From assembly GCF_028769735.1 (NCBI RefSeq), contig NC_088171.1, forward strand, positions 59,778,216 through 59,842,215: 64,000 nt of DNA, written 5' to 3'. Positions 24,431 through 36,840 of this stretch are shown here, in pieces (position 1 is the first letter of the stretch; the number at the start of each line of letters is the position of its first letter). The notes under the pieces are model-generated. The model ran no database searches, was not told the origin of the DNA, and saw nothing but the letters and a program-made list of their open reading frames with translations. The translations under genes were made by a program, and so were the position numbers. The stretch is from Zonotrichia leucophrys gambelii. Its lineage: Eukaryota; Chordata; Aves; Passeriformes; Passerellidae.

Positions 24431-25005
24431 ACAGAATCAGAGAGTCATCAAGGTTGGAAGAGACCTTCAAGATCATCTAGTCTGACTGTCAGCCCAACAC
24501 CACTATAGTCACTCCTAATTCATATTTCCAGGTGCTACATCCAGACAGCTCTTGAGCACTTCCAGAGACAGTGACTCCACCACCTCCCTGGGCAAATTAT
24601 TCCAGAACCTAAACACACTTTCAGTGAAACCTTTTTTTTCTGATATCTAATCTGAGCTTCCCCTGGCACAACTAAGGGACATTTCCTCTTGTCCTTTCAC
24701 ATAAGACATGGCAGAAGAGGCCAAGCCCCACTTCACTACAGCCTCCTTCCAGGCAGTTGTAGAGAGTGAGGAGGTCTCCCCTGAGCCTCCTTTTCTCCAG
24801 GCTTAGCACCCCCAGCTCCCCCAGGCACTCCTTATAGGATGTGCTCCAGAGCCTTTCTGAGCTCCATTGCCCTTCTCTGGACACGCTCCAGCACTTCAAT
24901 GTCCTTCTTGCAGCGAGAGGCCCAGAACTGGACACAGGATTTGAGGTGTGGCCCTGCCATATCCTTCCTCTACCTTCTTCCCCAGTACTGCCCTGAGCAG
25001 CAATC
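24431..25005 (-). mobile_element. CR1 LINE 3' region, reverse orientation
   Basis: It begins ACAGAATCAGAGAGTCATCA and GGTTGGAAGAGACCTTCAAG (reverse CR1 tail). It continues with CCACCACCTCCCTGGGCA, TCTTGTCCTTTCACAT, GAGGTCTCCCCTGAGCCTCC, CTTCTCTGGACACGCTCCAG and CCCAGAACTGGACACAGGAT. About 575 bp of the 3' part is well preserved, making this the least diverged CR1 in the window. The right end is approximate. Confidence 0.9.
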
Positions 25006-28000
25006 TGTACCCAGTCAACTCATTATTTGTCACTGAGAGATTGCTTCCCATTACAATCATCAAATAATTCCAGTGGGTTTTGTCTACTATAATTTGCAAA
25101 CATTTTCTTCCATTCCCCGGGGAATTTCCCATAAATCAAAACAAAACCCCTCATTGCTTCTTTTCAGAACTAAGAAGGGTCAGCTTCCTTCTACAAAGCA
25201 AACTGAAACCAGGGTTGCCCTCAATAATACTGAATAAAGAAAATCAATTTTTGTCTCCAAAGTACTAGGATAAAGACCAATCACTCTACAAATGTTAGTT
25301 ACCTGCAACTTCCAATATCCTTATCTGATTTTAACTTATCTAAATCTGGGAGAACTGGTAGCCAAACACAGTGGTTTTTGAAAGTAGATAACATTGCTGT
25401 GAAGTGGCTTTAAGCTGAAAATAAATATTTACTTCATATAGCAGAGTAAATAGGTTATCCACAAAAATTGACTGTAACTATATAAATTGTTAGTCCATTG
25501 TTTAAAAATAATACCTAAGGTCTGAAATACACTTAGATTGAAGTTGCCAGGATTTAATTTCTTGGATTACAGAGGTGTGGAGTCATAACCCATGATGTTA
25601 GTGAAAATAATTATATAACAAAAATTATAGGTGCAACAACCCAACAGACAAAACCTGATTGGAACAAGCAGCTAAGGGAATGAGCAGCATTAAATTCTTT
25701 TGCAGATTGTATGTACAACTGTAAGGATGCCAGGACAGTCAGCTGTGGCTTGCCATTTTTCAGTCTTCTGAAAAAAAAGAAAGATTTTTCTAACCCCCAA
25801 GTAAATTTTCTGTGAAAGGAATCTAAAGGAGTCCACATCTTGTATAGAGTTCAGGGAAATTGAATTAATTCATTTTTGAAGGCTAAAAAGAAATGAAAGA
25901 GGGAGAGAGAGATGTGCATTGCACCTTTGAGTTAGAAGGCTGTTGACAAGAGGAAAGCAAGGTAAGAGTAAAGAAAGAAGCTCTTCAGAAAAGTGGGAAT
26001 CCTAGGGAATTGTTCTTCTCCCATACATTTCCTGTTTAAAAAAGAAGAAAAGCCATACTCACTTCTGTGAATTCTATCAATGTCACAAGACAGGATATTT
26101 TCTCCTGTTGCTGAAAATAGACTTTTTGGGAGGGATTATATGCTCTTTTTTCCCTATCCTATTGGGGTTTTTTTGTGGCTTTATTTTTTTTTTTTTTTCA
26201 TTTAAAACAAGGAAAGATCTGAGTGATCAGTTTGAAAGCAATGAGAGAGGTGCTTGAAAATAATTTAACAGACCTCTGGTGCAGTATGGCGATACAGAAT
26301 AAAACTATTTGCTCACAAACAGATTCAGTTGGGATTAGGACTGCGTCATACCGTCCTGCCAAGATCACAAGCCTATTCCTTTTTCTCTATGAAATTTATG
26401 GATTATTATACACATTACTATTAAATATTGATCTTCTAGCATGTATGTGTAGTCTCAAGTTGCATCCAGTTTGCTTTCTGGAAAGACGCAAGTTGATCAG
26501 TTAAAAACAAAAAAAGACAGAGGCTACCCTGCAAATATTAAATGATATTTTCAAGAAACTAAATGTAACTTTGTTTTAAAATCAAAGATGTTTCTTCTGG
26601 AAAATAGAAATGAATGTTTTACACTGCATATCCCTTTGTACTAATAATGTACAACATGGTCTCTAAGAAGAAAGAATGGATTTCATTACAGGATTCTTAT
26701 TTGAAGACTTTGCTGAGATGGAAGCATCACTGATAGAGAGGAGAAATGTATCCTTGTGCCCTTTCTGAAACTTGAACAATGTGGGTGCAGTGGTACATAA
26801 AAGGTGGAGTTTAGAATGGGCCTGTAACCTTAGGCTTCATAGAGCCAGAGAATCATTGTGAGGTGAATGGGGTGCGTGTGAGTATTTGAAATTCAATTTC
26901 TCCTCAGTCACCTCTTGTGTCTTTACAGCAAGGAGCCTTTCTGCTGTCTTCTTTGCTTCCTTGCCGTGGGTACAGCATGAAAGGTTTTTGGCAGTGAGCT
27001 CAGGCGAGAACACAACTGAGGGCAGTGGAAAACATAATCTAAGTACAAGGGAACTTTGTGGATATCTGACTTTCATTCAGTTACCTTTGTTCAGTATAGA
27101 TGTGAGTGTGTGTATATGTGTGTGTATATCCATAGACATATGGACATAGACTGTGACTGAGATTCCTCTTCTGTCTCTGAAGTTTGGAAAGTCTGCCTTT
27201 GTTACCCTCCATGGCATGTAATTCAAGAAAAAGACATCAGCTAAATTGTCCCTGTATCACCAACATTGTTTCTGGGATCAGAAATGCTGCTGAGTGCTGA
27301 CATATCTCATTGTTCACCTACCAGTTAAAATCACTTTGCCCTCACTGTTGGTCAGAGCATGACTAAAAATCTGGATAGACTTAGGAGAATTGACCAGATG
27401 AGTTATGTTATCAGCTGTGCAAAGCTCCCAAAGCACAAGCCTGAGACACAGGTCTTTGGACACAGGGCTGACTCAGGAAGGTGAAGAAAATGGGGTGAAA
27501 ATTAGCAGATACCCAGAAGCAAATGTGCTGATATGTGCTGACAAGGTACTATCAAATGTGGCATGTCTGGCCTCACTGATTCCCTACTTTTCCCAAGTAA
27601 ATTTGGGGATGGAGATGGAATTCTTTTTTTCATAGCATAAAAACATAGGACCAGAACTAAGCAGTAATGAAATAAAAAAGGGTATGGAAAATCCAAAGAA
27701 AAATTCACTTTTACCTCAGTCCTAGTCTAGTATCTTGTCCAGAAAGTTGTCTGTCTGCCAGCTTATTCCAGGTTAATTGCCTTGCTGAAAAATGTGGATC
27801 TTCATTAGACAGAAATCTACTCCCATCTACCAGATTGGATAGCTGATCTCTGAAGCATGAAGGTTTTCAGAATGGTAGCCAACACATTTTTGGGGTGATC
27901 TCCATGCCATACAGAGTGTAATTTCAACTCGTAATAACCATTCCTCATATTGCATCAATTACAAACTGTGTCTCACCTAAGCAACCTTCTGAAAGCCAGT

Positions 28001-31000
28001 TAGTAAAGTGGCTTTTTCTCCTGTGCTTCAGAAAGTCCATGTTCTACCACGAGAGGGAAGAGCCTGAGGTTTCTTCCTTTGCTGAAGGAGTGCATTTGGG
28101 AAACACCTATGATGTAAAGAGCAGGTTCCCTGAGAAGTGGAAGCTTTGTTATTAGATACTATGAAGATACAGTGTGACAGTTCTGAGTGTTTTCCTTTAA
28201 TCCTATTAAACAGAGTTATAAAGAGGAGAGAGAAAAAAAATATAGGCAAAACGGGATCTTTTGTGCAACTAACAAGCCCCAAGCCTTGGTACACATCGAG
28301 AAAATACTTAATTTTCACAGTCTAGTCCATTCCTAGTACATTTTAGGCACTGGTAATTAAAGAAAGAAAAGATGGTCCATAAATCCAAAGGCAAAGGTTC
28401 GCTTGTGTTTGCTTTTAAGACACATATAACTGAGATGCAAGAACTGTGAACAAAATCTCCTGTTCCAGTGTTCATATATATCTACACACACTAGCTAAGA
28501 AACTTAGCTAACTAAAATGACCGTTTCCCTCTAGTATTACAAGTTGTAAACTTTCAACCCTTTTGATGAAACGAGGTCTTCATCAAATGCCTTCTAAACA
28601 ATAGGTCTTCCATTTATAACTGCCTCTCATATCAAACCCATTAGGAGCATAAAAACAGCAATTATTTATAATAACTTTATTGGTATAATTTCCATCTGTC
28701 TTTGAAAGCTCTTCCTGCTGTTTTCAGGCTGTGCATGTTAAACAGAAGTGCTTACACTTGACCTTGCTCTTGATCCACTCTTTGTACACAGCAGTGCCTT
28801 TCTTCTTCTGAAAGATAGGTACAATTTGTGTCCACATAAATTATACTGTACTTGCTATTAACATTCTTTTATCTGGTAAATTACTTACACTGATTATGTT
28901 GAAGACTGTTCTATGAGCTGTTGATAATGCAGATCTATGATTTGGATGTAATATGTCATTCTTAATTTGGGATGAGGATGAAAGGAGATGGCAGCTTGCT
29001 ATAACATATGCAAAAAATCAGATTCTGGCCACATGCAGTCAGGAAAGGATCCACAGTAGTATTTGGAACAGAAAATGTGTTCAGACTCAGCATTCTGGCT
29101 AAATTCCAGCTTCAGTAATTATTCTGTCTAAATCTTCCTGCATTTCCAAAAGGATGATTATGGTATTTTCATTTCTTTCCTGCCTCAGATTCATGGAGCA
29201 CATTGACATAGGTAATGCCTATTCTGTACTGCATTGAAGAAGTAGAAGTAGCAAACAGGGAAAATTATCCATAGTTCCTTCTCTCAACAAATAATTAAAG
29301 CTGAGATAAACTCAAATGATTTGTCTTGTCCAGTCAGCCACAAGACTAGAAATGCTCCACTACTGTTTGCCCAAAAGACATGGAGTCTTGAAACCGTGCT
29401 CTGGAGCAAGTGGGCTGTGCATTCAGGGCAAATGGGACCCCATCCATAGATTCTAATCCTGCAGGGCTGCACCCTCTTGAGAAGGGAGAGAGGACCCAAG
29501 GATTCTAGGCTTTCATTCGTGCAATCCCATCTCTTAACAACAGATTCCCATAAACTGATGATTTTGTATTAAATAAATAAGAAAAAGTAGAAAGAACCCA
29601 ATCATATTGCATTATTGTCTTTTTCAGGACAGTGCTGATGTCTTCCTCAAGGATTTAAGAAACTAAAGACAAAGATTATTGTTCTTGCAAATTTAGGCTG
29701 CTCTGAGCAGCCATCACCTCTTGCATTTAATTTGCTCAAAGAATATGGCTTCTCCTTGTCACCAATAAAATGATTGAGGATGTTTAAAGCAGATTTCTTC
29801 CATGATGTGCAAACATCTTCTTTTGTAAACTAAATTCTTATTTTTACAAGAGTGGGTTTTTCAAAACTAATGCAAAAATATCACAAATAATCAAAAAAGA
29901 GGTTTTTCAACTGCATATTATAGAAACCCTTTTGTTATGATGGTAATAATGGACACACATATATTCTCTATAAGTGTTAATCTTGAACATAAGATCTTAT
30001 TAATCTTATAAAGCTGCATGACAAAAACAATAATTGCTCTAAAAGGCCAAAATAACCCCCTTGCTCTTTTTAATGCAGTTCAGCAAAGAGATGTAGCCCC
30101 AAAGCACCAGTCTCATCATGTTCTGCACAGATCTGGCAATCAGTGGTTCTCCAGTGTCTGGGTACCAGAAGGCGAGAAAGAGCTTTGCAGTGCTGAATTT
30201 TGTACTATTATTATTTTTAGATGTATTTTCAGTGTACAGATATTTGCTTATATTATTATTGAATTTTAATATATAATATTAATAATATAGTAATATAATA
30301 ACATAAGCAGACATTTGCTCATATTACTCTTAAATTTTCCCTGTGAATGAACTTGTTTAAAATGACATATCCATTATGCAAGGAAAGATTTTAAAAATGT
30401 CTTGTTTTAGATTAAGTCCATGTAACATTCACAAACCACTGTGGACTGTACCCGTCTTGTTGGAGTTGCAGTCCTGCCATCCTGAAGACACTCAGTATTT
30501 TGCTAGAACTGTTTGTTCTTATGGTTTATGTTATCATAATTCAATTTTATGCTGTACACAACTCTATAGAGCACAAGGTTACACCCTTCCACCCTTCTCA
30601 GATATGTAGCCAAAACACCCCTCCTTGAATTCTGTAGGTTAAGCAGAGCCCATAGGATTCAGTGCATGTAACTGACGGACCATTGCCAGTATTTCAACTA
30701 CTTCTGTCACTCACATTCAAGAGTTAAGGCAGATATTACCTAATCTGTGCCCTCTTATCTATCCCCAAAACCTGCCCTGTGCTTTGGCACATTCTGTGGA
30801 TGTATTTACTTTGAAAATATGATCCTTACCAGCTTCTTCTGAGAACTGCATTTGGCTCCAGTAAATGAGCCAGAGAGAATTCTCACCCATCTTTTATCTA
30901 CATTTGTGATGTTGTCTTTGAAGGGTAAAGGTGCTTCTTTATGAAGTAGGAATCAAAAGAGAAGGTGCTGATTGACCATTTTCTTCATATGCTTTATTTG

Positions 31001-33290
31001 CAAGGCCACAAACCAAAGTATTTTACTTCTTTCACAGACCAGTCTTGCATACAGATTCCTAGTTACAAAGAAAATGCAAGAAGGGAGAAGCTGAAAGAAA
31101 GGTTTGATTCCTTGTTAGCTGAGTTCTGCCCCTGCGAATGGAAAAACTACCTTAGTCCCCTACTGGACCATGGAAAATATGATGGTTTGTGGTTCTAAGC
31201 TAGGTTTATCAAAAACATACAGATAACTGTTTTGATGGAGAATTAGATACGTAAATACATATTTTGAAATGTTCATCCACAGATAAAAGGAAAGAGATTA
31301 TGTATTTTTCTAAGAGCTTTAAAAAAATAAAAGAAAACTCAAACTTACTTCAGCCACATTATCCAAGTTTCTGACAAAGGGAAAAAAATTGTGTGAGGCA
31401 ATTTTAGATTCACTAAGATGCTTCTGAGATAGCACAGCTGTTCCTCTGTCCCACACTGAGTTTTTATTGCAAAGCCACAGTGTAATGGAGCAGATCTTTT
31501 AAATGCCATTGAAAACCCCCTACTCTTCAAAATAAAAATATGGACAGCCTAGATAAGAATAAGCTAATTTTGCCTCTTTATCAATTAATCTTCCAAGACT
31601 ACGTGACACAAGTAGGTTTATTTTTGTGTGGTGATGCTGAAATCCTCACTGGGTTTTTTATAACACTTGTGTTTGAGTAGTTAAGCATAAAGTCTTAACA
31701 ATAACAAAATCTTTTTTAAAATGTATGTCCTAAGTATATTTTTAAACTATAAAAACAAATAAGTCAGCTCATGCCACAGAATGTATGGCAGGTAATCAAT
31801 GGATAGTGAATGTTCAATGATAGTCTCCTGTGCTTGGTGTGACTAACAGTTGAAGTGCCAGTGCCATCATATATTTCATGTAAAAAAAAGATGAGACACT
31901 ATGGATCACCACATCTGCAGTGAAACATTAGTCTTGAAAAATACATTCTGAGGTCAAGAAGTACTTTTGCAGCTTATTAGCTTCTGCAATTACTTTTACC
32001 TCATAATTCTTGTAGAGAATATTAATTGATATTAATTGATTTAATTTACTGCCTAAAGATACAAATACTTTGCTAAAGGATATATAGATTCATATTTTTA
32101 TGAACGTCCTCTTTGAGCCATAATATCTGCTGGGGCTTTTCAGCATCTCAATACCATTATCAGGTGTTACATTCAATCAGGTATCTCGCTATCTCAGCCA
32201 GTGATTATTTAATTCTGGTTCAGAGACTTTGTGCTAAGATGGTTTCAATTCTAATATCAATGGTGAAAATGAGTAGCTAAGAACAATAAAAATTTCCTTT
32301 CTGTCATAACACAAAAATATTTCCACAGGCATTCATTATTTTCAATTATAAAAGGGTTTGGTATGTAGCCTTTCCGATTCTTCATGAGACTAGATAACAT
32401 TTACTTATTCCAGATGTTGCCTGCTATTAAAAATCAGAAACAAAACAACATTATGAGGTTATAATTTTATTTCTACAACATCTTGCACTGGCTATTATGC
32501 TTGCCTCTCTTTTTTTCAAAAAATGTAATTTGTTCTCTTAGATCAAGTATTAAGCCAAAACTGTAATAACAATGTAGGTTTTTTTATTATTACTACCATC
32601 ATAATTTAGAGTCTGTGCATGACTGAGATTCTGACTCAACACAAAGGCATTTACAAGAGGCAATAAACTGCACACAAACAGAAGAAAACCTATTAGCATT
32701 GCAAAGGTTTTTGAGGTCTACCTTCCGCAAATGGCAAAGTTGCTGAACACATTCTTGGGTGCTACAACACATGTAGTATTTTTTCCCCCCATATGACCTC
32801 TCCTCCAGGCATCCACCATGACGGATCAGTCAGGTTTCAGAGCTGCAAAGCTTCACCCTGGTGGAAAAGTGAGGTTGCCCGTGATTTGGCTACAGCTGAG
32901 CACATCCCTTCTGTCACTACCTGGCTTAGCTCTTGCAGGTAGTTCAGTTCATGATACTCAGCATTGTTCTAAGTTTTCCAGAAGTGGTAACCAAGAAATA
33001 CCATGAGTGTATGTATCTTCATTCTGGTGAAGAAATTTCAAAATCCCATCAGGCATTTTTTCAGTTTCCCATGGTTTTCTCCTAATCCATTTTCTTTAGT
33101 TGCAATCATTATGTATTGTATCCACTGCTTTGAAAAACAATCAGAAGAAAAAGAATCCATAAGGACTATATATTGTTATTTAAAAGTTCTACCTTTTATA
33201 AGTATGAAACACTTAAAGTGAACTTCCACAGGTATTGTTGGCTTTTGGTATTATTCTCAGTCTAATGTAATCTAAAATAGCAGCAGTTCC
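25006..33290. other. Intergenic AT-rich DNA without a gene
   Basis: Short frames are scattered on both strands without recognisable products. Local features are a T-rich patch at 26165-26200, a TG/TA-type repeat at 27101-27130 and an AT-rich patch at 30265-30305. I see no clear transposon. Confidence 0.6.
27101..27130. repeat. Imperfect TG/TA microsatellite
   Basis: Short run of GTGTGTGTATATGTGTGTGT-type sequence. Confidence 0.7.
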
Positions 33291-33485
33291 TTGATCTCTT
33301 CTCATTGTAATCTGTTCTTCTGCCCAATTGCTCTCACCATTAAGGACATTTTTCTAATAGCAAGTCTAAATGTTTCCTCTCTTAGTTTCAGGCCATTGCT
33401 CCTTATTCTACCAGAAAGTATTTCTATTGTGAGATCATTTCTCCCTTGAGTCTCTGTGTTTTCTAGGCTGTATAAATATCAGAAG
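33290..33485 (-). mobile_element. Old CR1-like LINE fragment, reverse orientation
   Basis: ACATTTTTCTAATAGCAAGT, TCTTAGTTTCAGGCCATTGC and TCCTTATTCTACC are in the order seen in reverse-oriented CR1 3' regions. It is clearly diverged, so boundaries and family are uncertain. Confidence 0.5.
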
Positions 33486-36285
33486 CGACCACACTGCAGG
33501 GTATCACTGCATGTGCTGTGGTACACCAGTCCTCTAGGTGGTTAGTATCATGCAGGGTGTAACACATGCTCCAAGGCAAGCACTGTAAGTGTTCCTAGGC
33601 TTTTCAGGCTCTTGCTTTCACTGAGTCCTCATAAATGCTTGCACTTTGAGGAACAGAATTCTTTTTATGCTTGTCAGAGAAAAAAAAAAAGGATTAATTC
33701 CCTTTCAAAGTTGCACAAAGGAAAAACCAAACAAACCAACCAAAATCTCGGCCTTTCTCTATTAGTCTAATAAAGCAAGACAAAAATGGCATCATCGTTT
33801 GACTTCCAAATTCCCACAGTCTCAATGCAGCTCTATACAATTTATGAGGCCATTTAGTTACACTGAACACAGACTATTTTTTCTTAAATCTCCTGCCTTA
33901 GCTAATGTCAGGCAACTCTATTAGACTCTCCACACCTCTTCTTCCTATGCTAACCTTCACCTCTGACATGCTAATTTGAGTCTCCAAGGTTATGTGGGGG
34001 TAATGCCCTCCTCTGTCCTGCCTCTGAATTTGTTATTGAGTCTCAGGCATCCTTTCTGCCCTCAGTCTGAATGCCAGACTCCCCTACTCTCTCAGTCAGT
34101 CTTCCCCAAGGCTGACAGTCCAACCTTTTAGATCCTTACCCTATTTCATCTTTACCCTTCTAGTCTATGACTTGTTTGTTCTCCCTTTTATTCCACTCAG
34201 GCATTTTATTCCTTTGTACATGAGAAGAGCATGAAAAGGGCAAGAGGGTATGTGCCTGATCTCATTTTTGGTACCAAAGGACCCAGCCAGAACAGCTGTA
34301 AAAAAAACTAGAGCACATTCACTGTAAACACGCCCTTTCACAAAGGCAGCAACCAGCCTGACAACTCTGTGGAGAGCCTATGAAGATGGACGTTTTCTAA
34401 AGACATGTAATGGGGGCTTATCTGGGCAGTTAATGTGCAATAATGACAAAAGAAACATCCCTAAAAGAAAATGTTGCAATGCCACATCAAGCCTCAAATC
34501 TCTGTCCCCAGCCATGGGAGCATAAGGACATCTTAGTGAAAGAATCCTACTCACAGTTAATATGGGCAAAGTGATGTGTTTTCCCTAAACTCATTTTTAG
34601 AAGCAAGAGAAATATTTTTGCAGTGAGAAAACAAAAGAATACCACCTCCTCACAATTCTTCATGATGTAAATCTTTGATTAAATGTTCAGGAAAATTGTG
34701 CACAACTGATAGTAGTGTCTTTACACCACAGAGTGAGACCATCTCTCATTAGAGACTAGCTAAAAGAATATTCCATAATATTCTCATAATTTCTTAGGGA
34801 CCAATTATTCTTATTTATTATTCTGTATTTCATATAATTATAGAATCAAAAAAAATTTTGCTTATATAATTATATCCTATAGATAATAGAATTATCCATA
34901 GATAATCCTATACAATCTTTGGCAAAAAATTACACAGGAGTCCAAAAGACTTATTTGATATGTCTCTTGGAGGTGAGTGGAAAGTTTGATTTGGGCCATC
35001 CTACATTTCAGTATAGTGATCTTTCATGGGGAATTCCAGCTGTAAGTATTGGAAATATTTTTAAATAGGTGATGCTGTTTTCTAGCTTTCCTATCATCCT
35101 TATTTACACAGAAAGGAAACAGCAGCAATGGTAATCCATAAAGATAAATATTTTAATATGCTGTTTTCTGAAAAAAGGTTTTTTAAAAAATTAGTAGTCA
35201 GCTAACTTTCCCCTAGATCACATCACTTAATTTGCTCATTAGTTTGTGCTTGAATTTACATCGACATGTACTGAATGAGGCCATTGTTCAGTGTGCCTGC
35301 AAAGCAGTCCATCATAGATGTTTTTATCTCATCCTCTCTCATGTCCTCTGTGGTGTTTGTGTTTCTGGCAGTGAGTAGGATCTGAGTAGGATTTGAGGGG
35401 CATCAGACATGTTCAGATGTCCATGATCTTTAGTTTTGTGCTTCGTCTATAACAGAATATTCTTAACCTGCAGAGAATTTTCTCCAAATTCATTCCTTTC
35501 CCAGTAAGTCACTGGGTGCTACATGGGTGGATAAAAAGTTTTGTCTTTCACCTGGGGTAGTTGACTTGAGCACTGATCTGGTACTCAGTTGCATGACATC
35601 CCAGTCACTTAGAAATCAGTCTGATCCTTTCCTTCCCTAGCACATAGTTCATGGATTAGACACAAGCATCTGTGTACATTTAACACAGATTTATCAGGTA
35701 AGAGAGAAAGAGGAAAAGGAAGGATATCAAATTCACTCTACCAGAATATTTATGTGCTATCATCACCAGACATTTGGCAGCATGTAATGGGCAGATGAGC
35801 TGTATAAACCTCAACATATATAAATGACTGCACCCTAACTGGTATGTAAAGTATGTATGTATGTATGTATGGCCTTGTACTTCCTTCAACATCTTGCTGA
35901 AGGGATATTAAGTTCCCATCTTTTTTCTTCCAGAAGCACTTCCCTCCTACTTCAGCTCCAGTTTCCAGGAGATTGCTCAGGCACCAGACTGCTGAACCAT
36001 CAGTCTGAGCACAGAAGGATAAATCCTTGTTCCCAAAAGAGCTTGATTTCATTTACAGATGAAGTGCTGCTTCCCTTGACTTCTTTGGGACAGCTTTACT
36101 TCCTTCCCAATTTTACTATCTTTGGCAAAAAAACTCCCTCTCACAGCAGATGTTTATGGATTTGTGCTAATGACCCCCTTGGCAACTTTCTGCAGCCTTG
36201 GAAATTGTCAGCAAGGAACCATTGAAGTCCTGGCCAAAAATCAGATGATTAGATAGCAAACATTTAGATACAGAGCAAGACTGTT
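33486..36285. other. Intergenic DNA without a gene
   Basis: No supportable gene or large repeat. It contains a small A/C-rich patch at 33720-33745 and a GTAT microsatellite at 35851-35872. Confidence 0.55.
35851..35872. repeat. (GTAT)n microsatellite
   Basis: Five tandem GTAT units. Confidence 0.9.
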
Positions 36286-36287
36286 GG

Positions 36288-36352
36288 AGGCAAAAAAAAA
36301 AAAACCAAACAAACAAAAAAAAACCACCAAAGAAGAAGAAAAAGAAAAAAGA
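36288..36352. repeat. A-rich tract with AAAC and GAA units
   Basis: A run of A with CCAAACAAAC, then AAGAAGAAGAAAAAG. It yields a Lys-rich frame that is not a gene. Confidence 0.75.
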
Positions 36353-36549
36353 ATACCCAGAATTAGGAGTTCAAAAATGCCAAGCAGCAATCACCTGCCC
36401 AGCCTGACCATCAGCAGCATAGATCAGGAAGCACCTGTGCTGGAGGAGTTGTCAGGAAGCAGAGTCCTGGCAAATGGGACACCAATCAACACCATTACAC
36501 AAGCATTCACTGGTGCCTTCTAAGTTTTGTACACTTTTCTGAACAAGTC

Positions 36550-36840
36550 ATAGGTCCAAAGAACGGATGAAGATAGAGGATCACAGGACCAGTCCTTTCA
36601 AAGCCATTACATGAGGCAGATGAAATTTGTATTCAATAGACATTTGAAGTCAATCTGGCTTAATTAATACCTTGACTAGAAGCTAAAGCTTGAGATTCAT
36701 GAGACATGAGAATTTTGACTGAAACTCAGGAAGTAGTCAATAGGATTGAGCCTAGCCTTTGGAGAATATTGTCTCTTTAAATAAAGCTAATACTTGTTTG
36801 TACTGAATCCGTGTTTCAGTTTAGTCCTCTATTTCCTCCT
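36550..36840 (+). mobile_element. Possible LTR remnant
   Basis: The segment CTCTTTAAATAAAGCTAATA followed by TTTGTACTGAATCCGTGTTT resembles the poly(A)/R-U5 part of an endogenous-retrovirus LTR, with AATAAA at 36780-36785. Neither end can be fixed and no target duplication is seen. Confidence 0.3.
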